Assembly (NCBI GenBank): GCA_002794735.1 | Contig: NBAZ01000009.1 | Coordinates: forward strand, 496,001 to 560,000 | Source of the DNA: Pyrrhoderma lamaoense | Taxonomy: Eukaryota > Basidiomycota > Agaricomycetes > Hymenochaetales > Hymenochaetaceae | Direction of reading: 5' to 3' | Length of the DNA: 64,000 nucleotides | In this document: one piece after another, positions 37,088 through 51,100 of the stretch | How the letters are laid out: every line of letters begins with the position of its first letter | Position numbering within the stretch: the first letter of the stretch is position 1 | The notes under the pieces: model-generated | What the model was told of the DNA's origin: nothing | The model's input: only the letters and a program-made list of their open reading frames with translations | Databases searched by the model: none | Made by a program: the position numbers and the translations under genes

Positions 37088-37928
37088 ATGTCTTCCGAAC
37101 ACTATGGTGAAGGTGTTTCTGTTCAGGAAGATTCAGCTGGATTGGATACATCAAGTCTCTTCAGTGTCATAGATAGAGAGAAGTGAGTTACACCCACAAT
37201 ACATCAAAGCTAGCCTTCCAATTAATCAGGATGCTTCATTTCTAACTTCAACGTCGAAGCGTACATGGTCTGAACCTTAGTGTACCGGAGGATGCACGTG
37301 CTATCATTAAGCCCTGGAATGAACGTGAAGATACGGAGAAATATGCAGACTCAGGAGTGGATGACCAGATTGTCATTCATGTCCCATTCACACAGAATGT
37401 GCGTGTACGTTCTGTAACTCTAAAACTTGGTAAGAACCATCCTTCTCTACACCATAACTCAGATATCTAGCGAAAGCTTAGCTCACCTTGATCGACCTTG
37501 TAATAGGGCGAGGAGAGTTCACACCCAGGCACTTACGCATATACGCAAACCATACGAACATTGTAGATTTTGCGGAGGCAGAGACGACAAGACCACACTT
37601 GAATATAAGTCTTTCGGAAGGGGCTACAGGAGCTACGGAGTATCCTCTTCGTGCAGCGGTATTTGCTAATGTCTTTTCTCTATCCTTACATTTCGTGAGT
37701 ATTGTCTAGTTTTTATATCAGTACCCAAAACCTACTAGAAAATCCTAGAGTGAAGCCATCGGAGGAGAAATATCCAGACTCTACTATATTGGCTTTAAGG
37801 GTGATACTCGTCAAGCAAGAAAAGAAGGAACCCAGAAACTTGAGTTGCCTGCAGCGAATGCCGCAGATTCTTCATTAGTTGATAGAGTACGAGAGAGGGC
37901 TGCAGGTCAGCAGAGTACAGCACGATGA
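37088..37928 (+). CDS. PITH-domain protein
   Basis: Small cytosolic protein with a PITH domain (the C-terminal domain of thioredoxin-like proteins that associates with the 26S proteasome; also PITHD1). Exons 37088-37182, 37260-37429, 37507-37694 and 37749-37928 sum to 633 nt, 210 codons plus stop. Motifs in order: LFSVIDREN-VHGLNLS (the usual I-D-x-x-N-V-x-x-L-N start of the domain), DDQIVIHVPFTQNVRVRSVTLKLGRGE, PRHLRIYANHTNIVDF and EYPLRAAVFANVFSLSLHF. The end is YYIGFKGDTRQARKEG. There is no thioredoxin domain. The frame and splicing are clean throughout. Confidence 0.92.
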
Positions 37929-38280
37929 CACACAACTAATAGAGAGACGAATATTTGTACTTGTGTTGTATACTATTTTTATCTAACACGCATACAGCTT
38001 GGAATGGTACAGATGCATTGAGACTGTACTAAACTACTTTTGACGTCAGGCGTCATTAAAATTATACAGGTGAATTCCGAATATGTTAAAAAAAGAATAG
38101 CACAAATTAAGGTATAATTGAATTTACATGTAATAGGCGAGGCTATCACAGGTATGGTGTGTAGATCGCTTCAGCGGAGCTAAAATCCCGAAAAATATAT
38201 AGCGAGAATGAACAGATAGCAATTTATAAGTCTTAGATTTTGGCGAGCTAAATTAGCAAAGTGATTCAAAATTAATGCGT

Positions 38281-39829
38281 CTAATATGCCCTCCCTTTTG
38301 TTGAATACGTATCAGCATCCAGCTCCGATGGAACCTTGCTCAGTACGGCAAGGTCTTGAGGGCTATTATCAAGAATCGTTTCTGTGTCGACTTTGATATT
38401 CACTACCCGCGGATGAGTCTGGTCAATTATGTCAAACTGGATATCAGAGCTGAAAGTCGAAATAAGAAACGTACCCTGTTTGATGGCTGGCTGTTACCTC
38501 TTATATCGTTCATCGAGATGCTAACTGGACCGCCCGTGGAGGAGGTTTGCAGTAAGGGACGAGATTTTGAACGGGAGTTTAGCCTATAATGTAGAAGTCA
38601 GCGAGTTACTGCTTTGGCAAAACGACGTGCGTATGACTCACGCAGCTAACACGGAGTTCATGTATACTATATAAAGGTTGGGTTTGAATCCTTAGTCAAA
38701 CATCGACACATATGAAAAGTACTACTTACAGTGTGGAATCATCAAGTAGAATAGTATATAAATTAAGGTTGACGGCAAAGCCAATGAAGTGATTAGATCT
38801 GCGATTGCACATACACCGGTAGCAAGACCAGTGTTCACGATGAATGCAAGAAAACGGTCGACAAAGGCATCTGTTTTCTTAAGACCAGAACGAGTTGAGT
38901 ATACAAGATACACAAGCATGACGGCAATGACAGTATCTGTAGCCGCCGTTATCGCATTCGCAGCCCGTGCAACGTCAACGGCCGTATCCAGCTCGTCGAA
39001 AGTTGTAAAACGATATATTTTGACGTAGTAAATGATGGTCGAAACAAACTGGGCTGCAACCAGCAAGGAAGCGGTACCAGTCACATAGATATTTTTCTTG
39101 CTCACTTAACGGAAAGTTTTGATTATTTCACTTGACCATGAGGTTTGGAAGATGATGTAGGGAGTTACTTACGGTTGAAAATACGGATGACGAACAGCGA
39201 TTGTACAAGGCAGCAAACAACCGCTGTCAAGATGACGGCATCACGTAATGAACTGCCATACGTTTCACTTAAGGGCGCCGAAAAAGAGGATAGATACAAG
39301 TAAACATACTGATTGAATATACCTAAGTAATCGGAAGACCCATAATGCGTAACGAGGTATGTGTATGTCCCATGTAAAAGTAGTCCTTCATGGGCTGTGC
39401 ATACAGCCCAGATCAGTCCCACTACAGTTCTGAGCCATGCACTATCTTCATATTTCTAAGGAGGAGAGAGGTCAGCGAATCAAGATCTGATAGAGGAAAG
39501 GATGACATACATCAAAATAGTAATAGGATTGGACTGATCCAGCCCCCCATAGCCTAAGTGCCGATGAAAGAGATACGAATAAGTTACACATGAGCAGTGA
39601 ACAAAACCGATATTTATTTTACCCCATCGTAAAGCTAGAGAAAAATAGAGAATTAGTTAACATTTTTAACAATGATTACGGATCAAAAGACTGACACAGA
39701 TGCAAGAAATATACATCCTAGCTAAAGAATAGTACGGCATGTTAGCATTCCTTGTTTGTTATTACACTTGAGCTTGTTTAGAAGACGTACTGAATTATCA
39801 AGCTGGAGCCCAGTCACAGCGGTGCTCAT
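38281..39829 (-). CDS. DUF6534 multi-pass membrane protein
   Basis: Uncharacterised basidiomycete membrane protein. Start MSTAVTGLQLDNS at 39829, several small exons, then LWGAGSVQSYYYFD, a helix exon (GLIWAVCTAHEGLLLHGTYTYLVTHYGSSDYLG) and RDAVILTAVVCCLVQSLFVIRIF. The conserved DUF6534 block is TDTVIAVMLVYLVYSTRSG, KKTDAFVDRFLAFIVNTGLATGVCAIADLITSLALPSTLIYILFY. It ends in a small exon MNSVLA and LNSRSKSRPLLQTSS, the usual N-S-L-L-A-x-L-N-x-R region. The last exon, PRVVNIKVDTETILDNS to STKGRAY, stops at 38281-38283. The junction into this exon is out of phase with the preceding donor, so either another base is missing or the border differs. Confidence 0.78.
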
Positions 39830-40889
39830 CGCGCTATTACCAAGCTCTTAAAGAACCGGGACAACAGCGAGCGTGATGGGGGTAAGAACCAAAGGGAAAG
39901 GATGGTAAGAACAATTTTTCCCGTACTAATGTTCTCCGTGACAGATCACAGATCCTCTTGGTAGGGGTGTAAGGGGCCCCCAAATGGAAAATTCCCTAGT
40001 TACTACCGGAGGGATAAGGTTGGTGTGGTCCCGATCGCACATTTGAAAATCTTAAGATGATGAAAGCTTTTTTTAAATTTCATTTCCCTAAGTGCGACAA
40101 TGCTAGCAAAGCAAGTAAACTAATAATCCCCTTCCTTCTCACAGATTCACGATCAGCATCATAAACATGAAACGTGTAAAGGATTTCATCTAGACTTGTT
40201 TTTAAGATATGTTATGAAGTAATCACCTGCGTTGATACACACACAAGCTCAAGGCTCTCTCCGGCGTCTTTGTGGAGAGGTAGGTCATTGTGGACTTGTA
40301 AGCTTCGAACAATGGTGTAAAACATAAATGGAAACATATTAGCCGAAGCAGTAATGAAGCCTATCTAGGCTTTGATCCGCGTGCCTTTTCATCCCGCGTC
40401 CCCGATGCCGAAGTTATCTGTTCTTGCGCAATTTTTTATCAATCGTAAATTTACATCTTCGCAATAGAAATACCAACAAAAGCAACATGAGGAGAGCGAA
40501 TCAGCATTCTTAGCCTCCGTTCACATCAGTTTTCAAGGAAACAGAAGTGAAGAAGATCTTGTTCAAGTATGTCCTTTTTGAATTTCAAATCCCTTACGTG
40601 TTCTGTGTCATGGCTCGAGACTACAAGTTAAACGAGATGGTAGCATTATGCACATAAAACACATCCTAAGGAGACGTAAGCATCAATCCTGTATCGCCCC
40701 TGAGAGAAAAGCACTTAAAAAGGAGATGAAGTAATAATGCCTGCGGATGTGACTCAGTATTGCTCTCATAAGAGCTCATCCTAGTGGCTACACTACAAAA
40801 ACTGGTATAACATTGTCACTCAAATAAAACAGTACAGTACAACATACAGAAATCACAAAGTTACAAGACGTCCAAGAACACAGAAACTG
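39830..40889. other. intergenic, nothing recognised
   Basis: Region between the DUF6534 start and the MFS gene 3' end. No coding frame with support was seen. Confidence 0.5.
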
Positions 40890-43190
40890 TCAAAGCTGAT
40901 TACGAGGTATAGGTCCAAGAGAGTTGGTTTGCACATCCTTCTCTCGTCGTCGTTGATGACCACGGAAGAAAAGTATACCCGCTGTCCCAACGACCGTAAA
41001 AATACCTTGAAAAATGAGGGAATGATGCATATTTAATGGAGGAGAAGCGTTCTCCGAAGCGCGTAACGCAGACATAACTACATCAGGATAAACAATTAGA
41101 ACAAGACCACCATACAGTGAGATGAAATGGTTTCACTAACCAAGGATGAAAATGATACCAAATAGGTTACCACTACGTTTATTGGAGAGCAGATGAGAAA
41201 ATCATATCTAATGACAAATACATATTCTTACCTAAACCATAAGATTGCTGAACTAGCGCCACTATTTCTCGTGATCTCACATCCCAACTCAAGACCAACC
41301 GGTAGTATTGTAAGAGAACAAGATCCGATAACTACAAATATAACGTATAATGCGGCTGTATTATCAGGCCTTACTGCCCAGATGAGCGATAACCAAGCTA
41401 GAGCTATAATTGGGCTAATGATTCGGGCAACTAATCCAAGGTGGTTAGGAAAAACACGGTCAAGCAATGGTGCCGTAAGAAATGCGGCCGCAAGTCCTGA
41501 TAAAAGAAGTGCAGCCCCCTGATAGTTATTGAATTAATATATTGAAGATAGACAAATAAGTACGGGCAATGATGTACCATGAACCCAGCGGTGTCTTCAG
41601 AGTAGCCATATGGTTGTAAAAGTTGATTGGAAAGGATGGAGAACGAATTAGCACTAAGAATAAAGTTATGAGGGTTATTTGTTCCACACTAGCGAATCCT
41701 CCAGCTTACCCAGCGACAAGCACTCCGAATGTGAAAAACATAATTGCAAAGTCTATACGCTCACGCATTGTCATATACGCATCTACATGGGTCTCTTGCA
41801 CAGGAGTTGTTTGTCGCTGTAAGCTCCTATCAGAGCTATTTCTCGCTTCCAATTGGAACACGACCCCATCGTGTTTTATCTTTGATGAAGATTTCGATAC
41901 GGGAGAAGCTAGAGATGCTATCGAAATAGTTTCTTCATATGTTTGGGGTAGTAGCCCAAATAGTGCACGAAGAGTAACAGCGAATGTGGGTGAAGTTTGA
42001 GAACCGGCAAACGCTGTATATAGGCAATAAGTTATTATATGGCAACCGTTGTTGCAAACAAGGAGGGAGCATACAAGGCGGAGTTGGAGGTTTGGACCCA
42101 ACAAAGAAAGCAAGTGGGGATGCTATGGAGGAGATAATTCCTAATATGAGAATCTTTCAGATTGATTAAACCTTGTTATTACTACTATATAAGGTTTATC
42201 ACAAGTTATTATAACATACCCCTTTGCGCGTGTCCGAAATTAAGGGTGATACAATCTGCCCAACAGCGTTCCCTAATGGTCCAGCTTGAGGCGTGTATAT
42301 TAACGAATGCTGTAACACGGTAAATTCACGTGTTGGGACATACCGACTGCCATGAGCATTGTCGCTGTTGTTCTACTCTTTATATCAAACCAAGTTTCGG
42401 AAAACTTTGGGGACAAAACTTGATAAGTCACTTGAGGAACCGCACTGAATGCCTTGGATCAATGTGATGTGAACAACAATGTTGAATACACTGCTAAATT
42501 TGGGGCTTACTTGTCCAATAAGTAGTAAAGCATAGGCTCCATCGGACTCAAGGACTTTGCAGTGCCAGCAAATCTGATCCACGCTGACAGAACAAGGAAA
42601 ATGGCGGCAATTAAACTCTATGGAAGCAAAAATTGCACATGGTTCATACTTATATAAAGCTCTTCTAGACTGAACCAGACCTACACAAATGAAGATGTTG
42701 AAACGTGAACAAAGGATGGGGACAAGAGGAGAGTAAACGATGTAGGTGATTCCAACAATATTTCCAAGCCAGTTCACTTTGTCAAGAGAGATATCAAAGG
42801 TCTCCGCCGCTGTAGTATAAAAATATAATAAGTATCATCATGATTCATTATACATAAGACATAAAAGCGCGATAACGAAGTATACGTGAAACTAATAAGA
42901 ATATACCTTTATTGTGATATAGTAGAAGAAAGTATGTTAAGAAGAGGTTGGTACATACTTTTATTTGAGATTGGGCCAAACCATGGCAAGTTCATGCCTG
43001 CAACGACACTTAAGATTACAATGCTTATAACACCGCTAAATCGCCTCTTGTACAATTTGAACTGCACCGGCGCCTCCTGCACACCTCGTTGACCTATTTC
43101 GATACCTGAGTCTTCTGATGGAATTCGTCCTTCTTCAACGTTATCCCCCACCACCTGTTCACTAAACGATTCCCGAGTTACATCGGACAT
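40890..43190 (-). CDS. MFS transporter (FLVCR/MFSD7-like, fungal general-substrate type)
   Basis: Plasma- or organelle-membrane transporter with about 12 helices. Start MSDVTRESFSEQVVGDN at 43190. A polar N-terminus leads to YKRRFSGVISIVILSVVAGMNLPWFGPI (helix 1 with the N-x-P-W-F-G-P motif). Then come VNWLGNIVGITYIVYSPLVPILCSR, DGAYALLLIGQ and TYQVLSPKFSETWFD. QIVSPLISDTRK is followed by the central loop with AYMTMRERIDFAIMFFTFGVLVAG. Next are LLQPYGYSEDTAGFM, DRVFPNHLGLVARIISPIIALAW, CSLTILPVGLELGCEITRN and MHHSLIFQGIFTVVGTAGILFF. It ends GPIPRNQL; the stop is TGA at 40890-40892. Numerous short introns. The substrate is unknown; relatives outside fungi move heme or choline, but this cannot be inferred here. 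Confidence 0.83.
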
Positions 43191-43199
43191 CCTTGCACA

Positions 43200-43820
43200 T
43201 ATACCTTAGATGAGTACTTAGAGAAAGAACATCACTCTTCACTTCTAGCCCAGTAATCCACGGTGGAGGATGATATGCAAGGTGGGAGATAGAAGATTCT
43301 AAATGCATGCTTACATGCTTGGATACACTACTTTTGGGAAAATGCGTGAAAGTTATCAGCAGGCATGGAAAGATATCACTCGGCACGAGCACCCGGTTTC
43401 TAAAGCTTCCTTTTATGTCGATTCCAAATATGGACATTACTGGAGCTAGAAAGTCAACGTCGTTTTACATGTAACTGAAAAACCAAAAGCCTTTTTATCA
43501 CGAGAGGTACAATTCTCAGTCATTCCAATTTTAGCCGCCTTCAGGATACGTTAAGTTTGCTTTAGGACACTTCTTCACGTATTGATTGTCCCCGCTGTCA
43601 AAAAGTGTGATTTGGATTTGCAGTGTTCTCGCTTACAATGCTAGTAGCCGTTAGTTACTAAGCATCAACTCCAGTCAAGATAAGTGATTAGATAATCCGC
43701 ACATTTGTATGTATTTATATTTTAAATACTATTTCGGTCTCCTCACACTATTTCTGGGGCAGAGCAAAAAAGTCTGTAATTTTGTGGCATATTTCTAAAG
43801 ACATATTGGCATATTACGGC
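43200..43820. other. intergenic, nothing recognised
   Basis: 5' flank of the MFS gene and 3' flank of the kinase gene. No supported gene. Confidence 0.5.
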
Positions 43821-43827
43821 ATAATTT

Positions 43828-46800
43828 TTATATGCATAAAACTCCGGAGTTTGCTATTGTTACACTAATAGTACATGTTAATAAATTTATGAAAAGTAAT
43901 AAATATCGGCTACCCAGCCGTAAGCACAAAGTAATAAAAATCCGACTTATGCGAATAAAAAGTTCCAGAACAGATATAAAAACCATTGGATCTAACCCTG
44001 AAGATGAAAGTGGAATTTTGTGGGTTGTCCGGATAATAGCGACCTCGCTAGAGAGAGAAAAAAAGAAAAAACTGAAATAACTTGATGAAGAGGGGGCGTG
44101 ATAAAAGAGGTGATAGTTTTTGTTATGTTTAAGCAGTAATGACAACACAAGGCGAAGGGTGGATCCACTTTGATGCCATCCCGATCCTTTCTTAGCTCGA
44201 GCGCCTACATCACTCGACGAACGCGGTGTCATGTTCGACAGTGCATACCAGAACCAGTTCCGTGCACTTCGCAGCCGGAAGAGGACATCCCTCGGAGAGC
44301 CCTTCGTCGGTGCGGGTGACAGCGAGCGCGACCGTCGGCGCGACTGTGAATGAGCGCGAGTAAAAGACCAAGTACGATTTTTCCCAGAACTGAGACCAGG
44401 TCTACGAGAGAAGGCCTTAGAGACGGGGCGCGGAGAGTCTATTGACTCAATCCGCTGGCTCAACGTCTTTTCATTGGCGGGAGGTGAACTACAGGATCGA
44501 GGGCGAGTCGATGAAGCTGTCACCTCTGTCTTTCCCCCATGACCGGCACTCATCGTTGCTGAGATACGATTGATGCTCTTACTCGTGAACGCGGCCGAAA
44601 TGCGCGACGCAGTATTCGTACCAAGTATGAAATTAGTCTCGGGATTGGGTGATGTGGAAGAGGGTGAGGATCGCTGTGGGACGAAGCCGGAGCCTGAAGA
44701 TGAGAAGGGACGACGGCTGACGAACTTGAGTAAGGATCTTGATCTTCTCTTGACGGCCGACGCACTAGTACTCTGTCGTTCTGAGGGGTACGATGTATCC
44801 TCACATAGTCTAGATGATGATCCGGAGATGTCAACATGTTCGGCACGAAAGGAATGCACCGAGGTCTCGGGAGTTATTTTTTTGCTTTCTGCTAAAGTTG
44901 AGTCAACGTATCGTAGATAAGGGACGTATTCACGGAGATCCTCAGTGGTCGTACTTGTCAATGGTGAGTTGACGAGTGTAGACGCATCAGCTGGGCCATC
45001 AGTTGTTATCGCCATAAAAGTTGGGGCTCCCCTTGCTGAGACGGTCGAACAAGTTCGAGAAACTCGCTCATCAGCATCCACCTGAGTGCTCACCCAAAGA
45101 GCAGAGCTCGAGACAGCAATGGCGTGCAAAGCACGAAGTGCTTCGTCAGCCGGATCTGTCGGGCATCGAATGCTCGGAGGCGGAACACTGTATCGTGCTG
45201 ATGCCTTTTGAACGAATTTCTCAGAGTTAGGTTGAGAAGAGAAAAGATCAAGCCCCAAGCCTTCTATATCGGCAGATTCTCGCTCTACAAATTGTGTTGT
45301 AGCCAATGGTTGCATCTCTCGACGTGTTGCTCTCTTATCCGGGGTTGCGGGAGAATTGGGAAAGGAACCAGGGATAATAGGTAAATCGTCGTCGTCATCA
45401 TTGTTAATGTTTGCTATTTCCTCATTGACAATACGCCGTATGTCATCCACCCAAGATCCACCACTACTCTCATCCTCCCCCGACACATTGTTTGCCTCTA
45501 GGCCAATCATATCTTCTTCAGCCCCATAAACTCCTTATAGTTAATGTTTTTGTTTTTAAGTCCAGCCTGATACAGCGAAGAAGACGCTGACGGACTAGCC
45601 GAGCGCTCGAAGCCTCGCTCATAAAAAATATTTTGATAATGGCTATTGTCAGAAAGGGGCGTAATTATATCTGTGGGAGATGTATTTGTATAGGAGCTCC
45701 GCTCAACCCTTACTAAACTTCTTCAGTTAGCACAAGCATATATAGTAGGTAGATTTGATAGTCAACGTACACCTGGTAGGAGATATGTTAAAGATGTTTT
45801 CACGATAGTTTTCAGTTGCTTCAGCTGGTGAGAGACCAACTGGAGAAGGGGAAAGCGAAAAACCACTGAAGCGAGTATGTAAGGAATCTGAGTAACGAAA
45901 AGGAGTGGCTTGTCTTGCCGGATAGGATTCGATGTAATCTTCTTGAAAGCAACTTGGACTGATCATCTGAACGTCTAGATCAGAACCGTGCATGGTATCA
46001 ACATCCATATCCGGAGTACGTGCGACACTCTCCGAGTGGGATACACTATACGCAAAGGGGCAGCTCGATACCGACTCCTCCTGGGCACGTTGTCGAACAG
46101 CTAGAACAGACTGCCCTCGTGATCGAGACCGGGAATTTGTACGAGCTGTCACTGATTCATCAACACCGGAGTCGCTTACTTGGAGAGGTAAGATTGCAGG
46201 TAGGTCAACATTGAGACGAAGTTCCGGCCTTTGCTTCCGCGAGTGAAATTTTGTGCGTCGAGAAACACCATCACGGTGAGCACGCGACGACACCTGGGGA
46301 TATGGCTGACGACCACGACTACGTCCGCGATTTCTGTTTCTATGGGCAGAAATGTAGCTTGGTTGAGCATAAACCTCGGAGTAAGGACTCTTGGTATCAA
46401 TCGACTCCATGGGTATCTCAGGGTTAGCAGCATAGGCGAATGCATAACCCTCAGCATCTGTAAGAGTAAGGTCCGCATCCGAAACGCGAGGCTCTGGTGA
46501 GGTGTGTCGTAATCCGGGGTAGTCGTAGCGGAGAACTCCGACGAAACGCTAGACTCTGAAGATGTCGATTCACTAGAGGCGGAGGAGGAAGAAGACGTAG
46601 AAAGAACTTCTGCATCCGAAGCATTGGCAAACCGAATCTCCGAGATAGTAGAATCCTCTGGACTCGCAGAAGAGTTGATACTCCACCTTGACGTTAACTG
46701 TGCTGTTGCCGAGGGCGATTGTCTACTATAGCTCACGGACTTGACGTCAACTGATACATCTTCTTTTGCAGGAGTAGCAGGGGTATTTCGATCATGATAG

Positions 46801-48191
46801 AGGGTGAAGGGGATCGTGCCGATGGTGAGGGGATGAATGATGCACTTGACGAACGTTTGCGTATAACAGCTGGTTCCGCCTTCGACTCTGGAACATTGAT
46901 ATCTACGTATTCCTGGGGGATATGAATCGGGCTCGTCTCTTCACTTTCGCTAGATCCTGAGGGAATATGCATCCCAACCTCCCATGGACACCGCGCCATG
47001 CCTCCTTCAAAGACGACATCGGGCGCATATAGCCCTGATCCCATGCGTTGTTTATTAAATGACAAGGCTCGGCGTGATTGAGACTCATATTCGTCAAAGT
47101 CTGCGGCTAGTTCAGCTACCCCATTTGCGAGGCCGTCGATACCGAATACTTCACGGCGTTCCCACCTAACATCCAAAGCGCGCACGAGAACGTCATTGAG
47201 CCCACTTGAGATCGGAAGTACCTGAGGTAAGAAATTCCGTGGAGATTGAAGATAGGCAGAGAAAGTGGGGTCAGAAGGGGAGGCACGCGCCCAAGGGTTT
47301 CGTGCTGTGAGGAGGTTAAGTAGTAAAATTGCAAGTGACCAGATGTCGTTGGCTAAGGGAGAATATGGTGGAGAAGCGGCATTTCCGTTTTGACATTCTA
47401 ATAATAGATCAATATTCATGAAGCTATAAATAGCCAGTAGAATTCTTTAAGCATACCTGGACTCATGTGGTAAACACTGCCGGTTCGCCATTCCCTGCTC
47501 CTGCGCTCAGTCGTAGCGAGACCAAAATCAGCAAGGCGAACAGTTGCACCACCGTCCCAACAGAGGACATTTTCGGGTTTGAGATCTCTGTGGTAGATAC
47601 CAAGAGCATGGCAGTGAGAGACTGCTGCAGCAAGCTGAGCAAATACTTGGGCAACAAGACCAGTCCGGCCCAGATAGACCTGCTTATGCAGGATAAGAGT
47701 AAATAAATCGCCACAAGGGGCATAATCCATAACAAGAAAAGTATAAGGAGATTGAGAAGGCAAATTCCCGTCTTCTGCGGGAAGAGCTGGTTCAATGATA
47801 CGATGGAGGCGTACAATTCCTGGGTGCGAGCCTGCGCCAGCCAGGCGATGAAGAGCGATCTCTCGCACGTGAAGGCGACGTTGCCTTTGGGCTTGCTTGG
47901 GATTGCTCGGGTTAGCATTTCGTAAAAGACATTTCACGGCGAAGAGTCCGCCAGACTGTGCGGCAGCACGGTAAACTATACCGTAACCTCCGACACCAAC
48001 TGAGAAGAGTGGATCAAATTGATAACAAGAAAAGTATCAATCACGGATCTATACTTACGGACATGTACAAGCTGGAGGGGACCAGCGTTCGTTCCGTCAT
48101 CAATAATCGTACCCAAAGGTGGGGGAGTAGGTGCTGATGGTGCCGCGCCCGCGCCAGTGACTGCGTTTGAATGAACATCAGGAGAAGGCAT
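43828..48191 (-). CDS. Ser/Thr protein kinase, Ran1/Ksp1-like, with very long disordered tail
   Basis: Start MPSPDVHSNAVTGAG at 48191. The kinase domain covers about residues 40-370: LQLVHV-VGVGGYGIVYRAA (Gly loop), FAVKCLL (Lys), REIALHRLAGAGSHPGIVRLHRIIE, LVMDYAPCGDLFTLI, YHRDLKPENVLCW (catalytic loop), RLADFGLATTERRSREWRTGSVYHMSPE (activation segment, split by an intron at about 47398-47456) and NDIWSLAILLLNLLTARNPW. The style matches fungal Ran1/Pat1, Vhs1/Sks1 and Ksp1 kinases, which act in nutrient and meiosis control. The tail of about 900 residues is Ser/Arg-rich with acidic blocks (DDDDDLPIIPGSF). Frame joins need one extra base at GGGG runs 46780-46783 and 46516-46519. A further break near 45533 may be an intron or another missing base. 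The true stop may lie upstream of 43828, because the last 90 codons look unlike coding sequence. A split into two genes near 45.6 kb is possible. Confidence 0.75.
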
Positions 48192-51100
48192 GTCGGTCGT
48201 TAAAGCGTAAAAAAAGCTCCTTAGGAAAGATGTTTTAGCGGCTTGCGCTGGAAAGGGAGCTCCTGACAGTCGACTGGCGTTGAAAGCAGCTGGAGGTACA
48301 TTGTATCTTTACAGCGAATTTATATAGGACCTAATCGGCTGAACTTTGAAAATGAGGCAAAGGTGAGGGTTCTAGGGTGACATTCGAAGGAGTGTGTAAA
48401 CAACGCGGCGTTCTCTCACGGAATAAAAAGATGTTATCGGGTACGAGAAGACACAGCCTTCGAGTAAGTTAGAAGAAGCATATACACAGAGAGATTCAAG
48501 CACGCTAATCTCGTAAAATCACGATGCAAGCCCGGATACCCTCGTCCCTTTTAGAGCCCATTATGATTCTATAGACCCTAAAAAACAGACAATTATGGTT
48601 CTTGCTGACTATGGGAGAAGGTATGGATTGTACCAATTCAGGATCTGTGCTCTCAGAGGCACATTCCATGCTTGGTATGATTCCCGATAAGTTTTTACTC
48701 ATCGGAACATGATCCCTCAAAAACGTGTTTCCTTAAGTCCAAATTATCGGTACAATCGTGCCGGGAGTTAGATAGATATTAGAAAGAGCGGAGGAGCATT
48801 CATTGAATCGATTCATTAAAAGTCATACTTTTCTTGAGTTTGAGGGCTCATAAGTTTGATTACTGGTCAAAGAGTCAGATGATGTGAGTGATGAAGGGGG
48901 TTACTTCACAAAATATTCAAAATTATAGATTCCTTAAAATAGCAAATATGTACTTGTTATGAATGAAGGTTGATGAGTTACATAAGAATTGTTTGGCTCA
49001 GAAATGAATTTGATATTTCGGAAACCCCATTTCGATGCTCCTCCACATTGAACAATTCCTTCAGTAGTTGGTCTGCTGCTCACAGTCTTATCTCTTGTAT
49101 TAAATCGTACCTGTAACGTCTGACTGTGAGTAGTCATTTGACAACAATTTAATTCAAGAAAGTTCAAGTTATCGACGAACTTGTGCCGAGAAAGATAGGA
49201 ATCAATGAAGAACACTGTACTTCATACTATCACGATGGCCTCTGCGAGACGCCGGGATCAGTCTGCTAGTACCATTTTGGAATCTATCTTCCCGTCAACA
49301 TGGTCATTCAGAAGATTAGGATCTTCTGTTCTTTTTTTACTTCCCTAGGTTCATGATGGATTCTTCAGTATGTATACAAGTATTTGGTTCCCTCGCCATT
49401 TGATTTCACCATCTAATATGGATATCGGAAAGCTGGACTAGATGAGTTGTAGTTTTCCAGAGAGTCTCCAGAGAGGCTTCTATCTTTCCTGTACCATCTC
49501 TCAGAATCGGCTGAAATGCTTAAACTATGAATATGACAATAGCATCTACTATTCTTGACATAGACTTGAAGAAACTACAGGTCTCCTTCAGTTACAGTTT
49601 TTTTAATACAATCAATACATTATCCAGTAAGCTTAGGTTTCAATTCTGACGCGCTGGCCAGGTACAAGCGTCCTAATCATTGTGGAGATAAAGGATGAAT
49701 ACATAAAGCACTCAAAGAATCAACAGGAACAATCACATATTTTAATGGTATTATGATTTATCTTTGTGACTGATCGTGTAAGGGCTCAAATTTGGTTTTG
49801 CTAATACGCCTTGAATGTCATGAATGCAATATCACATAGCTTCGTTCAATGAATTAAAGACTTATCCATGGCATTACCCCCTTCGCCCCCCCCCCCAAAA
49901 AAAAAAAAAAGCTCTGCACGATATGATGCATCATACTATTGGAAGGGTATACCTGTTCCAAACTAGGTTAGGATTTTACCTACCCTTCTGGTCCAATCCA
50001 TTGATTATTTGATGAACTCGCACCCTCCCCCCCATTTGTGATGACAAATTGCCGTTTTCATATAATTTACACATAGTAATCAGCAGAGGGCTAACTTAGT
50101 AACTACAATGCATACATCATCAAAGTCACCATTTCTAGGGCTCGTGTGCACGTGGCCGCCTTGGAAACTGTGAGCCGCGAGCCATCAAATTGTTACTGCT
50201 GTTTACTTATTTGATGTGATTATTACATGTTTTGCTCCGTCCTATCCACTGTGAAGATATGTTTGCCTTCGTCTCTCCGGATTTGGCTGATGCTTCTTTC
50301 CCGGGTACATTTCAATTAGGAATTATCAGAGACTGCGTCCTTCCTCGTGTTTTTATTTGATGTGGCAACGGGAAGTCCCCTACACCCCCTCGACGCAACG
50401 CTCTGAAGCTCCATCAGACCAAAATACATCAGACCCTTCAATGTGTACGTGAATAAGTCAGCATTTTTCAGGAAAGTTGTGTTTTAATTCATGACCAAAC
50501 CGCCTCCGCACGATATTGACTCTGCTTATCTTACGTACGCAACACGGCTTCCGGTCTCACGCTTATCCGAAACTAGTCCCTGAAAAAAGTATTGGCTTGT
50601 ATGTTTATTAATGTTAAATCAGCAGCTTTTAACGTTGAAAGCGTGGTTAAGTGAAGAATAAAGAAGAAGGGCCAGTCCAGTGTACCGTACATAGACTAGT
50701 TCATCGCTTGTAAGTCAGCCATCCGCTAGTTCACATGTGTAGAGTCTATTGGCACGAGTAAAGTGAAAAAGCATATCTATAGGGTCTCTTGATGTGTTTT
50801 CGTGCATGTTTAGTTGCTACTTATGCTTGTTTGAAGCCCTAAGCATATGCATTTGGTACGTATTGCACACGACTTTGACGTCCGTTTCATTTCTTTCTTT
50901 CTGATACGATGGAAGGGAAGGCAATAAGGTACGCACCTTCGTCTATCATCAGTACCATGCATCGTGCATGTTCCTCAGTTTCAAATGGGACGTAACAAAT
51001 TCCATATCTTGTTCAAAGCTAAGGCTACTAGGTCATTGTCGACATTTGCATACATAGATGCTATGACAGCGTCTAAGTTTTGTCTCGCTCCGTATCAATC

